The translations under genes and the position numbers were made by a program. A DNA stretch of 64,000 nucleotides from Ilex aquifolium (taxonomy: Eukaryota > Streptophyta > Magnoliopsida > Aquifoliales > Aquifoliaceae), in assembly GCA_951799425.1 (NCBI GenBank), contig OX637393.1, positions 21,431,744-21,495,743 on the forward strand, given 5' to 3'. Of the stretch, positions 23,427 to 32,845 are shown one piece after another. Within the stretch, counting starts at the first letter, position 1; every line of letters begins with the position of its first letter. Below the pieces are notes generated by a model. That model was not told the DNA's origin, did no database searches, and saw nothing but the letters and a program-made list of their open reading frames with translations.

Positions 23427-25268
23427 TGCTTGATGAAAAACTTTTTTGTTTCCTAACCTCTAAAAACCATCCCTCAATGTATATATGATGTAGGTGCGAA
23501 GGGAGTGTCACTCTCCCTCAGAATGATCTGAGAAAAAGGGCAACGGAATAGTAGTAATGAAAATGGAATGAAATGTACAAAATGTGTGTGGTGAACAAAA
23601 GTGCTCCCCAAGCACAAGGAGTCTTTTGCTTGTCGTGTTTTACTTGGAAAAGTATTCCAAGGTCGTCTCCTTAGGGAAGGAAAGTTCAAGTGTGTGAAGG
23701 TGATTTTGGTGAACAAAAGAGAAAATGTAAAATCTTTTGAGTTTTGGTTTGGGGAGTGAAGTTTGTGAATGAGAATGAAATGAAAACAAGTGTTGGCTAA
23801 TCCAATGGGTTCATTCCAATGGGAATCCCAAATCAACTCGAAGCCTTCCTCGAATAGAGCCTAGATGTACAATTGATTCATGGGAAGCTCGGGACTAAAA
23901 TGGAAGTGAGGAATCAAGCATACCCCGTGTCGATGCCTACAGTGTATCAAGAACTCATAACCATGTCCTCACCCCAACCCAGTCAAACCGAGCCATCATA
24001 CTCTAAGAGGAGGAAGGAAAATGAGTTGAAGTGGCACACCCAAGAGGAGTTCTTCCTTGGATTAACCAATTTAAAATCTAGCTACTCATGAAAGCAAGAA
24101 AGGAATGCATAATGTAAAGAGACATAATGAAGAAATAAAACATGGAACTTAACTTAAAACAAGAAAACTTGAACTATAAAGAAAGAAATACAATACCCAT
24201 TTTAAAGCTAGAAATGAAGAAAACTTGGAAGCAACGATTGTGGATTGAAGAATATGTAACTAAACTTGAAATATACTTGAAATAAAGGAGATTACAATGC
24301 AAGAAATAAAGATTACAAGAGGTCTACAACTTACTGCAATGAAATGGGTGAAGAAAATGTAAAAACATGCTATTCATCATCTTCCTCACCAAAACTACTC
24401 CTAAGCTTAGGTAGCCACCCTCCCAAAGCTTGTGTGAATGCTGAATATATGGAGTGTACATACTTCAAATTTTGTCCATGAGGCTCCCCTAGCCTGTATG
24501 TGCAGGCTTCCCATCAATGGGAAGAGATTTGATGGCTTGGACAGGCTAGGAGCAGCCTACCCAGCAACTCCACAGGCAGCCCCCTTCTCTCCCATCCTCA
24601 TTAATGCTCTTGCCTCCAAAGTCTTGAAATTGTGTAAGGATGGCATGGTTATGTGTAGAATATGCCAGGATAGGCGTGGGAGAAGTGTAGGTGGGCCCCC
24701 CAAGAAGTTGGAGAAGACTTTCAGGAGTTCTGGGCATTTTGGGTTGTTTCAGAAGAGCGTACCGGTACGTCGAACTCCAGTGGCTTCAGCATACCGGTAC
24801 GCATACTGGTACCCTTCTGCTCTGGACCAGTTTTCGTAGAATTGTCATAACTTTTGATTCAACTGTGCGATTGAGCTGAAATTGTGACACAATAAATAAG
24901 ACATCTAGATCTACAACTTTGATGTTTTGCACTTTTTGAGATTCGAAGTGGATCATGGTAGAAAATGAGAACAACAGCGGTACTGTGTCAAAACTTTGGG
25001 AAAACAGTGGGCTAAACCTTCCAAATTTCATTTTTCTTGGTTTATTCACCTTTAAGCCTCCAAATCCTCATTGAATGTGTCCATCTCTTCACCACTCAGT
25101 CATCCTTAGTTGCAAGGTTATAAAATCCATCATTTACGCTATAATTACCTGCAAAATCGAAAATTCAACATTATTCATAATTTCGGCTAACTCTAAGTAC
25201 TTAAATACAAAGTTGAGTTAAAATGCATGTAATGAGGCCATGAAATATGCAATATTTTGTGGTCATCA
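23427..25268 (-). repeat. G 5' LTR
   Basis: On the plus strand it starts TGCTTGATG and ends GTGGTCATCA. Read on the element strand it begins TGATGACCACAAAATATTG, like D and H1, and ends ATCAAGCA, like J and H2. It contains the conserved module at about 24833-24962 and palindromes at 24758-24815. Confidence 0.83.
24758..24815. promoter_or_regulatory. Palindromes in G U3
   Basis: CGTACCGGTACG at 24758-24769, then ATACCGGTAC at 24791 and a decayed third copy. This is the D/H1 type of core with fewer and more decayed copies. Confidence 0.65.
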
Positions 25269-26202
25269 AGGGGGCAGCCAGGAGAGTTGCAGGCTAGGCT
25301 TGTTTTAGCCTGTGCAATGCATCAACTTAGCCTCCTATGGATGGGAGGCTTATCATACACCTAGGGGGACCCTCATGGACGAAAATGCAGAGCTCTCACA
25401 CTCCATATATTCAGCATTCACACAAGATTTGAAGGGTGGCTACCTAACCTTAGGAGTAGTCCAAGGAAGAAGATGATGAATAGTAGATAGAAAACTTAGA
25501 TTGTTGTATTTTCTTCCATCCTTTCACTTGTAATTTATTGTAAGACTCTTGTAACCTTCATTTAATGTACTTAATGTCATTTATTACAAGTACTTTGCAA
25601 GTTCAGTTACATGTTCTAGATTTTACCATTGTTGTATTTAAGTTTTCTTCATTTCAAGTTTTAAATTGGGTATTGAATATTTTTCTTCTAAGTTTAAGTT
25701 TTCTTGCTTTAAGTTAAGTTTCAATCTTCATTTCTTCATTATTTCTCTTTACATTATGTCTTTCTTGCTTAGCATGAGTAGCTAGATTTTTAAGTTGGCT
25801 AATCCAAGGGGGACCTCTTCTTGGGTGTGCCATTTCAACTCATTTTCTTTCCTCCTCTCAGAGTACGATGGTTCGGTTTGACTGAGTTGAGAGTGGATGC
25901 GGTTGTGAGTCTTTGATATCCCGTAGGCCTAGTCACAGATTATGCTTGGATCCTTACCTCCATTTCGTCCCTAGCTTCCCACGAATCAATCGTTCATCTA
26001 AGCTCTATTCGAGGAAGGCTTCAAGTTGATTTGGGATTCCCATTGGAATGAACCCTTCGGATTAGCCAACACTTGTTTTATTTCATTTTCATTCACAAAC
26101 TTCAATCACCAAAACACAAACAAAAGATTTTACAATTTCCTTTTTGCAAAATCACCTTCGCACAATTCCATTCCTTCCCTGAGGAGACGACCTTGGAATA
26201 CT
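25269..26202 (+). repeat. H2 LTR, part before C
   Basis: Plus-strand LTR of the D/J family. It runs from the GGGGGCAGCC region through the CATATATTCAGCATTC core-promoter candidate (about 25402) to CCTTGGAATACT, where C is inserted. It continues at 40427. Its beginning lies beyond G, outside the window. Confidence 0.82.
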
Positions 26203-27501
26203 TGTTCTTGATCCGAAATGTGTACACCCAAGTGCAGGCGGTCAAGCTGTAGTAATAATCCGGTTTGAGTCCGGAGTCGAATCTACAGGGAACTTTTGTT
26301 GATATTTCTAAGGTAAGCAGTGGTAGAGACCTATTGATTGTAACCCTTGAGATTTGCTGTGAGATATGAGTTTTCCTGGACAGAATATAAGATTCTTTCC
26401 AAGAGGATTTTCTTAACAAAACAGGAGATAAGTGCTAATTAAAAAGAGTCACTATTTAGTGCAAGGATCTGGACATGTAGTTAGTTATCCGGTTTGTCAT
26501 AATTGTGCTTGATAACTCAATTAACTCCCGTGTCAACAGCAAGTTAATCGGAAGATTAAGATGGATTGTGAGAATTAAGAATATGATTCCGATGTCTTTC
26601 TAGAAGTTTACAAGAATTGCCTGTGTCGAGACTTAACCCGTCTACAAACAAGCAAGTGTTTCTACAAGACATCCAATCATGATATTAATATTTCATTCTT
26701 TAAATGAAGTACAATAAGGGGGAGGATTGAAGGGTAGTCATGAGGATCTAGCCGGGGTACTTGCCTTGAACTGATGAGTGTTTCTATGCAAGAGTCATCC
26801 GTGTCATAGAAAGAGCCCACAGTTATACAAAGTACCTTAGCTTTGCTAGATGCAATCAATCATCCAATAACAAGAAGAAATAAACGTTAAGCATAAAAAC
26901 AATGCACAAATATGATTCCCGGATAACTTATACATGCCCTTCACCTCTTACTAAAGAGTGAATGAGAAACTACTCACTCTTTATGGCTTGGGTAAAGCTA
27001 GAAAAGTGAGTGATGCTCATCCCTCCAAGTAGAGAACTTAAAAGATAAAGTAACAACAAACACGGAGCCAATCTTTAACAAAGAATGGGTGAATCACGTT
27101 CCACCCTTCACGGCTTTGGTAAAGCTCTAGAAAAGTGGAAGAGTTTCACTCTTCTAAGAAAAAAAGAAGCTCAAGCAATGGAAGTGAAATGCATGAACAA
27201 TAAAAGTAGAAGAAAGCTAGTCACATTTGAAGGGTGGCTTCCTCAACCAAGAATTGGAGGGTTGCTTCCTCAACCAAAAGATGAATTATCTCTCTTCTAT
27301 GCATGTAAAATGAAAGTATAAGCATTAGCATAAGCATAAAACTACTTTTATAACAAGCAAGAGATGTTGGACTAAAGCCAAACTAATCTCTAAGATAAAG
27401 ACTTCATACAAGGAAAATAAGCTAAATCTACAATGTGAGTGGGAGTCTAAGCCTCCATCAACTTTCCTACTTTTTTTTCCCTCAGCTCTCCAACAAGGGG
27501 A

Positions 27502-27511
27502 GTATTTATAG
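27502..27511 (-). promoter_or_regulatory. TATA box of C 3' LTR
   Basis: The element strand reads CTATAAATAC about 90 bp downstream of the palindrome array. The equivalent in the 5' LTR is at 39829-39838. Confidence 0.72.
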
Positions 27512-27602
27512 GCAAGATGAGGAGACAAGAGGAGGTGAAGGAATAGTGTTTGCCGCCTAAGTCCAAGTGAAAAGCCAACCACTCTGCTGCCAGTCTGTGG
27601 AG

Positions 27603-27912
27603 AACGTTCGAACATGAGTTGGCGTTCGAACGTTGTTTCTGTTTTTGCACTAAGGGCGTTCGAACGTTGACTGCCGTTCGAACTTTTCACTTGAGTGGTC
27701 TGTTGGTCTTCTTTGAAGTTCAGTTCCAACTCTATGCAGTAGTCTGGTCTTCAATCAACTCAAGTGCACGTTCGAACGTGAGTTGGCGTTCGAACGTGAC
27801 ACTCAAGTGCTTCAGAGCTTCAGTCTTTTTTCCTAATTGCAACACGCCTTCTCTTAGCAGTTGAGTCTGCTACAGTGTAATGTGGACGTTCAAACGTGAG
27901 TTGGCGTTTGAA
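27603..27912. promoter_or_regulatory. ACGTTCGAACGT palindrome array in C 3' LTR
   Basis: About eight copies, often in pairs with the spacer GAGTTGGC (as at 27771-27800). Several copies have decayed at the central or outer CpG. The matching array in the 5' LTR is at about 39930-40242. The core is identical to that of chromovirus A. Confidence 0.75.
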
Positions 27913-28099
27913 CCTTCTGGCTGTGCTCCAAGCTTCTCCAATTTTGGGCTCTAATGTGCTGGTGTTGCATCCAAGTGTGGTACTTGTTGTTCTTGGGTCC
28001 TTGTTCAGTTTAGGGCCTGAAATGACATCACTTAAACTCCATCAAAGTACAATTAGCATTAAAACGACATAGTAATATGCTAATTTTAAGTACTAATCA

Positions 28100-28135
28100 C
28101 ACTCCCCAACCTAAATATTGCTAGTCTCTAGTAAT
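28100..28135 (-). other. Hairpin and polypurine tract, C
   Basis: On the element strand ATTACTAG-AGA-CTAGCAAT (one mismatch) precedes TTTAGGTTGGGGAGTG, which abuts the LTR. Confidence 0.72.
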
Positions 28136-28186
28136 ATAACAAAAGAGAAAAATCGACTCCTAATGCCATTTTCGTAGGTCATCTGG

Positions 28187-28287
28187 TTGCATTTAGCTTA
28201 TGCAACAAGCCGTTGAACCACTAGGTTTACCCTAGCGGACGAGTGTTGTCTCGTGAGGGTTTCTAGGGAAGCTACCCACAAACTTCA
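28187..28287 (-). other. Conserved 3' hairpin block, C copy
   Basis: The element strand has CGAG-ACAACA-CTCG and CTAGG-GTAAA-CCTAG. Stems match those in B and D while the loops differ, as expected if the pairing matters. GCTTGTTGCATAAGCTAAATGC follows. Confidence 0.7.
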
Positions 28288-29947
28288 GTCGAACAGATGT
28301 GCATAGGAGAGTGCTGATTAAAGTAAATTAGCATCATGGTCGTTGGGACACCAGATTCTCAATTTTGACTTATATCTCACACGTCCTTATTTCATAGGTA
28401 TTCATTCTATGCAAAAATTATCATTTGTTACATTGGTATTTGAAATTCTCAATGCAGTAGGAATGATCATTCAAGCAACAGGAATTATTATATAACAAAT
28501 ACTCCCTTTTACCACCTTCCATGGATAGTTTCGATTTCACAAACCTCACGTAGTATACCCTCAGTAAAAGTTCACTCTGATTATAGTGACTTGTTTCTCA
28601 CAGATCATGTGATCAGAAGATGGCTAATCGAAAGATCACATGTACAATTAGAAAGGGAGCGCTAGTTTAAGGAAGCAATAAATCATGTTTGGCATAATCT
28701 CATGAAAGGATATTGACGCAATAGACAGTAATACCATTTACCATACCCAGTTTTGATTGACGACATATGCATGCAATAGGCTTGAGATCAATTAGGGCTT
28801 TTCATAGGTTGTAATGAGGCCAGAGGTCAGTGGCTAACGAAATGACGTCAAAAGTATTCAAGAGCTATCCTCTATTTATGTAGTGTAGCACACCTCTTTC
28901 TAGCTTTTTAATATTTTTGCCCCGAGATTATGTCTTTCTTTCATTTTTTTTCTCATTTTTCTTCTTTCTTGGCATTGTCTTGCCTTTCTGCCTCTGTTTT
29001 GTTTCAATTGTTCTAATAAACTCTTCTTGGATGATAATCTCGAATGCTTCTTTTTCTTTTCCTTTTTCTGTATCATATTACAAAGAGGATGTAAGAAAAT
29101 TAGATAGCCAAGGTATGTCAAGTATGTTTTCCTGTGGATTGGTAATCATATAGGTTTATCAAAGAAAAATTCATACATTGATGGCTCAAACATGGCTAAC
29201 AAGGGATAAATTTTGTCAAAGAAATGTCTAAGGCTCAATATTATATCAAAGATGACCTAAGATCATTTCTCAAGCATGTGCACATGTATGTGTCGTATGC
29301 GATGGTTCCTTGTGGGATATGTCAATAGATCACTTTTAAGTGCGTCAATCAAAGCAAGGTTAATGAGATCATTCAAAAATTGAGAGTGAAAAGAATTTAC
29401 TTGAGTAAATATCGATTGTCTCTCGAAAGCATCGTTAGGTTCGAAACTCACCCTGGTGTTCTTTGTTATCTCCACTGTGTATGTCGGGTTTTCCAAGGGG
29501 TATTGGTTATATACCAATTCCATTTTCGAGTCAGATCTTCCTGTACCTTTAAAATAACAAATATCGATGCACATATGACAATTTAAGTATAGAGAGAATA
29601 CCAATTTTTTCAAGAAATGTGGTTTTAAGTCTCGGTTGATAAATTGAGGTGTCAAACCGATCATGTGCATATTTACTCTAGCATGCATTCTTAACATCCA
29701 CATTTGTTCCATCACATTTTAATTTTATGCTAAATCTACAAATGCATTTAAAACAAATAAAAGTGAGGAGTTGAACCATTCATATCTCAAGATATCATTG
29801 CTTAGCATCAACCTTAATGATTCAATTCATCCACAGTCACAATCACAAAAACTTACAATATCTTTAACAACTACCAAAGAAGAAACTTATAAAAAGACGC
29901 AATAAACACACAAAAACTATCACTAAGAACAGAAATCCCTCTCTTTC
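28288..29947 (-). other. C 3' non-coding region
   Basis: It has no credible gene. It shares phrases with B, D and H1 on the element strand (GATCTTAGGTCATCTTTGAT near 29250). A purine-rich tract, pyrimidine-rich on the plus strand, spans about 28920-29080. A minus-strand frame at 29263-29715 shows no family resemblance and is judged accidental. Confidence 0.65.
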
Positions 29948-31047
29948 TCACTCTTCTGCATGTCCACCCTGTCCACCATGTCCACCCCTCATAAGCCTAA
30001 GGATCTCATCCTGCTTAGCTTCAATGCTAAGCATGATGTCCCATAAGGAGCGTCGGGTGCTGGTGCTGGTGCTAGGGCCTGCCTCTGGTGGCTGATCTCT
30101 CTCTACCTCCATCTCTCTCTCCTCCTCTGCATCAAGTTCCTCTTGTACCTCGTCTACTCCCTGGGTGGGTGGCATCTCCTGTCTGACTGCCGGGCCGCCA
30201 CTATGACTTTGCTCCTCCGAAAGGAAGCCTTGTTTAGTGGCCCCATCGGCTTTTGAATTTCCATTTCTGGCTTCACCCTCACCCCATGGTCTTTGCAGAG
30301 TTCTGTCACTAGGGTGCCGAAGGGAAGCGAATTCCTCTTCACATCACACCCCTTTTTCATTTCTGTCAAAATTAGGGAGGGGAGATCAATGCTTTTCCCT
30401 TTTCCAATCGCATACAACAACCGGACCATGTCAGGTAAAACTTCATTTTTTCTTCCTATTGGAGCAAAATTTGACACTGCAATCAAGTTTAACATTTTGT
30501 ATTTGTCACTTAGCTCCCCTTGTCTAAAAAATTTCTTCCCAGTCCACGAAAAATTGGGTACTCCAGTCAGTTCCTTCCCCACTTCATTCATTGCCACATT
30601 CTTCCTTGGGGGATAAGCGGGATTTGGAACCCGAGGCACTTCTTGCCTAATCTCCCTTATGTAATCCTCATCCACCTCGATGTGGATCCCCCTCACATAA
30701 CTTCTCAATGCTCCATTGATTAATTCGGCGTTGGAGTAAAACTCCCTCACCAAATCAATCACGGCTTCTCCGCCGTTTCTCAAAAAGAAAACCCAACCCC
30801 TCCTTTCCATCTCCGCCATTATCCCCAATTCAACAAAGTCAGTCAACACCACATCCCTTTCACATACCACAACCTGTTTTTGGAAAAAGTTTTCGTACCT
30901 GTCAGCTTTCAGAGCTGTGGGGAATCGATTCTTGTCGTATCTCCTTGTGAGTGGTGGCATTCCTTCTCTCACCTCCACCACTTCTTCGACAAAATTAGGC
31001 TCTTGGGTGTTTGGGTTCCTCCTAGCAGGAAGCTTGACTCTTGGCAT
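29948..31047 (-). CDS. ORF after pol in C (putative plant transposon protein family)
   Basis: A 297-codon frame starts MPRVKLPARRNPNTQ. It contains a domain with ERRGWVFFLRNGG, LVREFYSNAE, YVRGIHIEVDEDYI and LLYAIGKGKSIDLPSLI, followed by a low-complexity, acidic and Ser/Thr-rich tail with EAKQDEILRLMRGG in an overlapping frame. The domain matches the E ORF at 49829-50833 in motif order (ERGWLDF, VKEFYANAKE, VQVRGKTVSFD, LLYCIVTGKSINVG). I recognise it as the putative plant transposon protein domain common in Athila-type elements (PF20167, from memory). Its role is unknown. It lies about 210 bp downstream of an internal TATA box. It may have about one break. Confidence 0.72.
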
Positions 31048-31256
31048 TTTTCAGTTTTTGAGTTGGAGGGTTTTGAAATCTTTGATTTCTTTGTGAAAAT
31101 GGATCTTCTTGAAGTGGCAAATGTCTTGGGAGGGTTGATTTTTGGTGAAAATGGAGAATGGTTGGGGTTTTGGGGTCTAGGTAGCGAAGAGTCTCCAAGG
31201 GTTTTTCGGGTTTTCAGAGGTTTTGGAGGGTTTTGAAATGAAGAAGACGAACCCGG

Positions 31257-31265
31257 CTTTTATAG
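31257..31265 (-). promoter_or_regulatory. Internal TATA box upstream of the C ORF after pol
   Basis: The element strand reads CTATAAAAG about 210 bp before the ATG at 31047 and directly downstream of a palindrome array. The layout copies that of the LTR promoter. That it drives a separate transcript is inference. Confidence 0.55.
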
Positions 31266-31273
31266 CCTGAGTC

Positions 31274-31579
31274 GTAACGTTCGAACGTTGGTAACGTTCG
31301 AACGTGTCTAGAAGGATTTAAACAAATCGTTCGAACGTGATTTGGCGTTCGAACGTGGTGAGCTCTCAGTACTTTTGAGTTTCTGTCAGAGGCCAAAGTA
31401 CTGTAAGCATCTAACGTTCGAACGTTCTATTGGCGTTCGAACGTTAATCTCGTTTGAACGGTCTATTGGCGTTCGAACGGATAGAGATCCCATTACTTTT
31501 AGATTTCATCAGAAGCTTCATCAGAGGCTGAGTATTGTAAGCAGCTGACGTTCGAACGTAAAATGGCGTTCGAACGTTA
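31274..31579. promoter_or_regulatory. Internal ACGTTCGAACGT palindrome array in C
   Basis: Around ten copies or near-copies of the palindrome, often paired, in two repeated blocks. Each block includes an inverted repeat of the type CAGTACTTTT/AAAGTACTG (31367-31403; weaker at about 31491-31538). The same inverted repeat plus palindromes occurs in the A LTR (811-857 onward). Confidence 0.78.
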
Positions 31580-31906
31580 AATAAAAAAAAATCAAAAATT
31601 TTCTTCACTACATTGTACACAATCTAAGAAGGCTAAACACATAACTTTAAATCAAAAACCTATGTCGTCTCAGGATAAGCCCCTACCCACGCTTCAGGTT
31701 GGTATTCTGGGGCATTCCTTACTCGGCCCATATTTTCATTTCAGTCAAAAGAATTTATACAAAAAGATTTTACACTTTTTACAACAAATTCGGACCTTTG
31801 GCTTTCACTCCCCCAACAAAAGTACACATTTCCTACATAAAATTATCTAATCCGAGTCTCCCTCTGTGTCTATGTAGAATGGACAACCAGTAACTCTCCC
31901 AACTTC

Positions 31907-32257
31907 CTATCTCACAAACCGGTTAAGCAAAGTACTGGAATAGCATGGCGTATCAGGGTAATCCTTACTCAGCTCATTCACTATCCAGTCTAATCGATCA
32001 AGTGCGCGACCAGAAATTGGTTCAGAACACTGGTTGTACCTTTTTTTGTGAAAGACTCTGCCACACTGTTTACAGGCACCAAGCCTTTTGGCACGACGGC
32101 GTTTGGCAAAGCTGCTTCTGCCATAGAGGGGTTTCGCTTGTTTTTCTTGGATTTCAGCCTTCCTTACTAATCTTGCTTTTCTCATGATCATAGTATGTAC
32201 ATCAGATGGAAAAGTACGTAGAACTCCTAGGCTAAACCAAAAAAGTTTTACATCCAT
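31907..32257 (-). CDS. Small Cys-rich basic ORF after pol, C copy (carlavirus CRP-like)
   Basis: A 116-codon frame starts MDVKLFWFSLGVLRTFP. It has a basic helix-like part (IMRKARLVRKAEIQEK), then KPLYGRSSFAKRRRAKRLG, then CKQCGRVFHKKRYNQC, then SEPISGRALDRLDWIV. It matches the B ORF at 18107-18480. From memory, carlavirus cysteine-rich proteins have the same order: PLGGGRSKYARRRRA, then CHRC, about 12 residues, then C. The last Cys of the viral finger is not evident here. Viral proteins of this kind bind nucleic acid and some suppress RNA silencing; a similar role here is inference. Alternative: an unrelated small zinc-ribbon protein. Confidence 0.6.
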   Translation of the reverse strand: MDVKLFWFSLGVLRTFPSDVHTMIMRKARLVRKAEIQEKQAKPLYGRSSFAKRRRAKRLGACKQCGRVFHKKRYNQCSEPISGRALDRLDWIVNELSKDYPDTPCYSSTLLNRFVR

Positions 32258-32440
32258 GATTGCTAAGTTTTAAGACTCACTATCTGGTTCTTTAACGTCT
32301 GCCAGTTACAAAGACGATTGAAGCTGATTCATAAGCATAATCATCAATTTATACAATCAATGTTCAAACATGATCAACAACGACAATATAAAAAAAAAAT
32401 TAAAAATTTACGAAAATATGAACTAATGAACTGATGAAGT

Positions 32441-32480
32441 GATCATACCCCCCAACCTAAACTGAACATTGTCCCCAATG
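32441..32480 (-). other. Internal hairpin plus polypurine-like tract, C
   Basis: The element strand reads CATTG-GGGA-CAATG, then TTCAGTTTAGGTTGGGGGG. It is built like the terminal polypurine tracts and resembles 59378-59414 in D and 49541-49573 in E. Confidence 0.62.
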
Positions 32481-32752
32481 TTTCGAATTTACCGGTTCAT
32501 GGATTGTGGAGACGAAGTTGAATGGCAGAGATCTGTTCACCCGCTGAGACCTACAAATAAAAACACAAAAATTACTCATCTGTGCACAAATCTGGATTTC
32601 GGGTAGGCTGAAAATCCTTATGTGTGAGTGCGAATAAAAGAAGAACACCCATGAGCAAATATAAGATTAAAATGCAAAACATGAAGCAAAATATCGTGTT
32701 TGTGGAGTGTGTGGTCATGGGTGGTTTCTCGGATAACAGAGAACTCAAAGAC

Positions 32753-32812
32753 GAACAGAAGGAAGAAGAAGAAAAGAAAAAGAAGAAGAAGAAGAAATTG
32801 GGGGGGGGGGGG
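32753..32812 (+). repeat. GAA-rich simple repeat with G run
   Basis: (GAA)n-like sequence ending in a run of about 12 G, near the end of the C pol frame. Confidence 0.85.
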
Positions 32813-32845
32813 CAACTGCGGCGGCTGGGAGAAAAAGTGGGTGCC

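Larger units (their letters stand above)
22515..25268 (-). mobile_element. G: non-autonomous Athila-like element, 5' part
   Basis: Minus-strand element with LTR at 23427-25268, Asp-tRNA-like primer site and a small zinc-knuckle gene. It is the same family as D. B interrupts it at 22514/22515, so its 3' part lies outside the window. G itself is inserted in the H2 LTR; the sequence after 25268 (AGGGGGCAGCC) is LTR-internal sequence matching D near 56715. Confidence 0.8.
26203..28099 (-). repeat. C 3' LTR
   Basis: The plus strand reads TGTTCTTGATCC at the left and GTACTAATCA at the right. It matches 38530-40426. Palindrome array at 27603-27912, TATA box at 27502-27511. Confidence 0.92.
32258..32845 (-). 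other. C spacer between pol and the Cys-rich ORF
   Basis: It contains an internal hairpin and purine tract (32441-32480) and a GAA-rich simple repeat with a G run (32753-32812). It has no credible gene beyond the end of pol at its right edge. Confidence 0.65.

Noticed and set aside
29263-29715. 150-codon minus-strand frame in the C 3' region
   Set aside because: No conserved motif was seen, and the region aligns with non-coding 3' parts of B, D and H1, where no such frame is seen.
30237-30723. Plus-strand frames opposite the C ORF after pol
   Set aside because: They are shadows of the minus-strand ORF, with no start context or family match.
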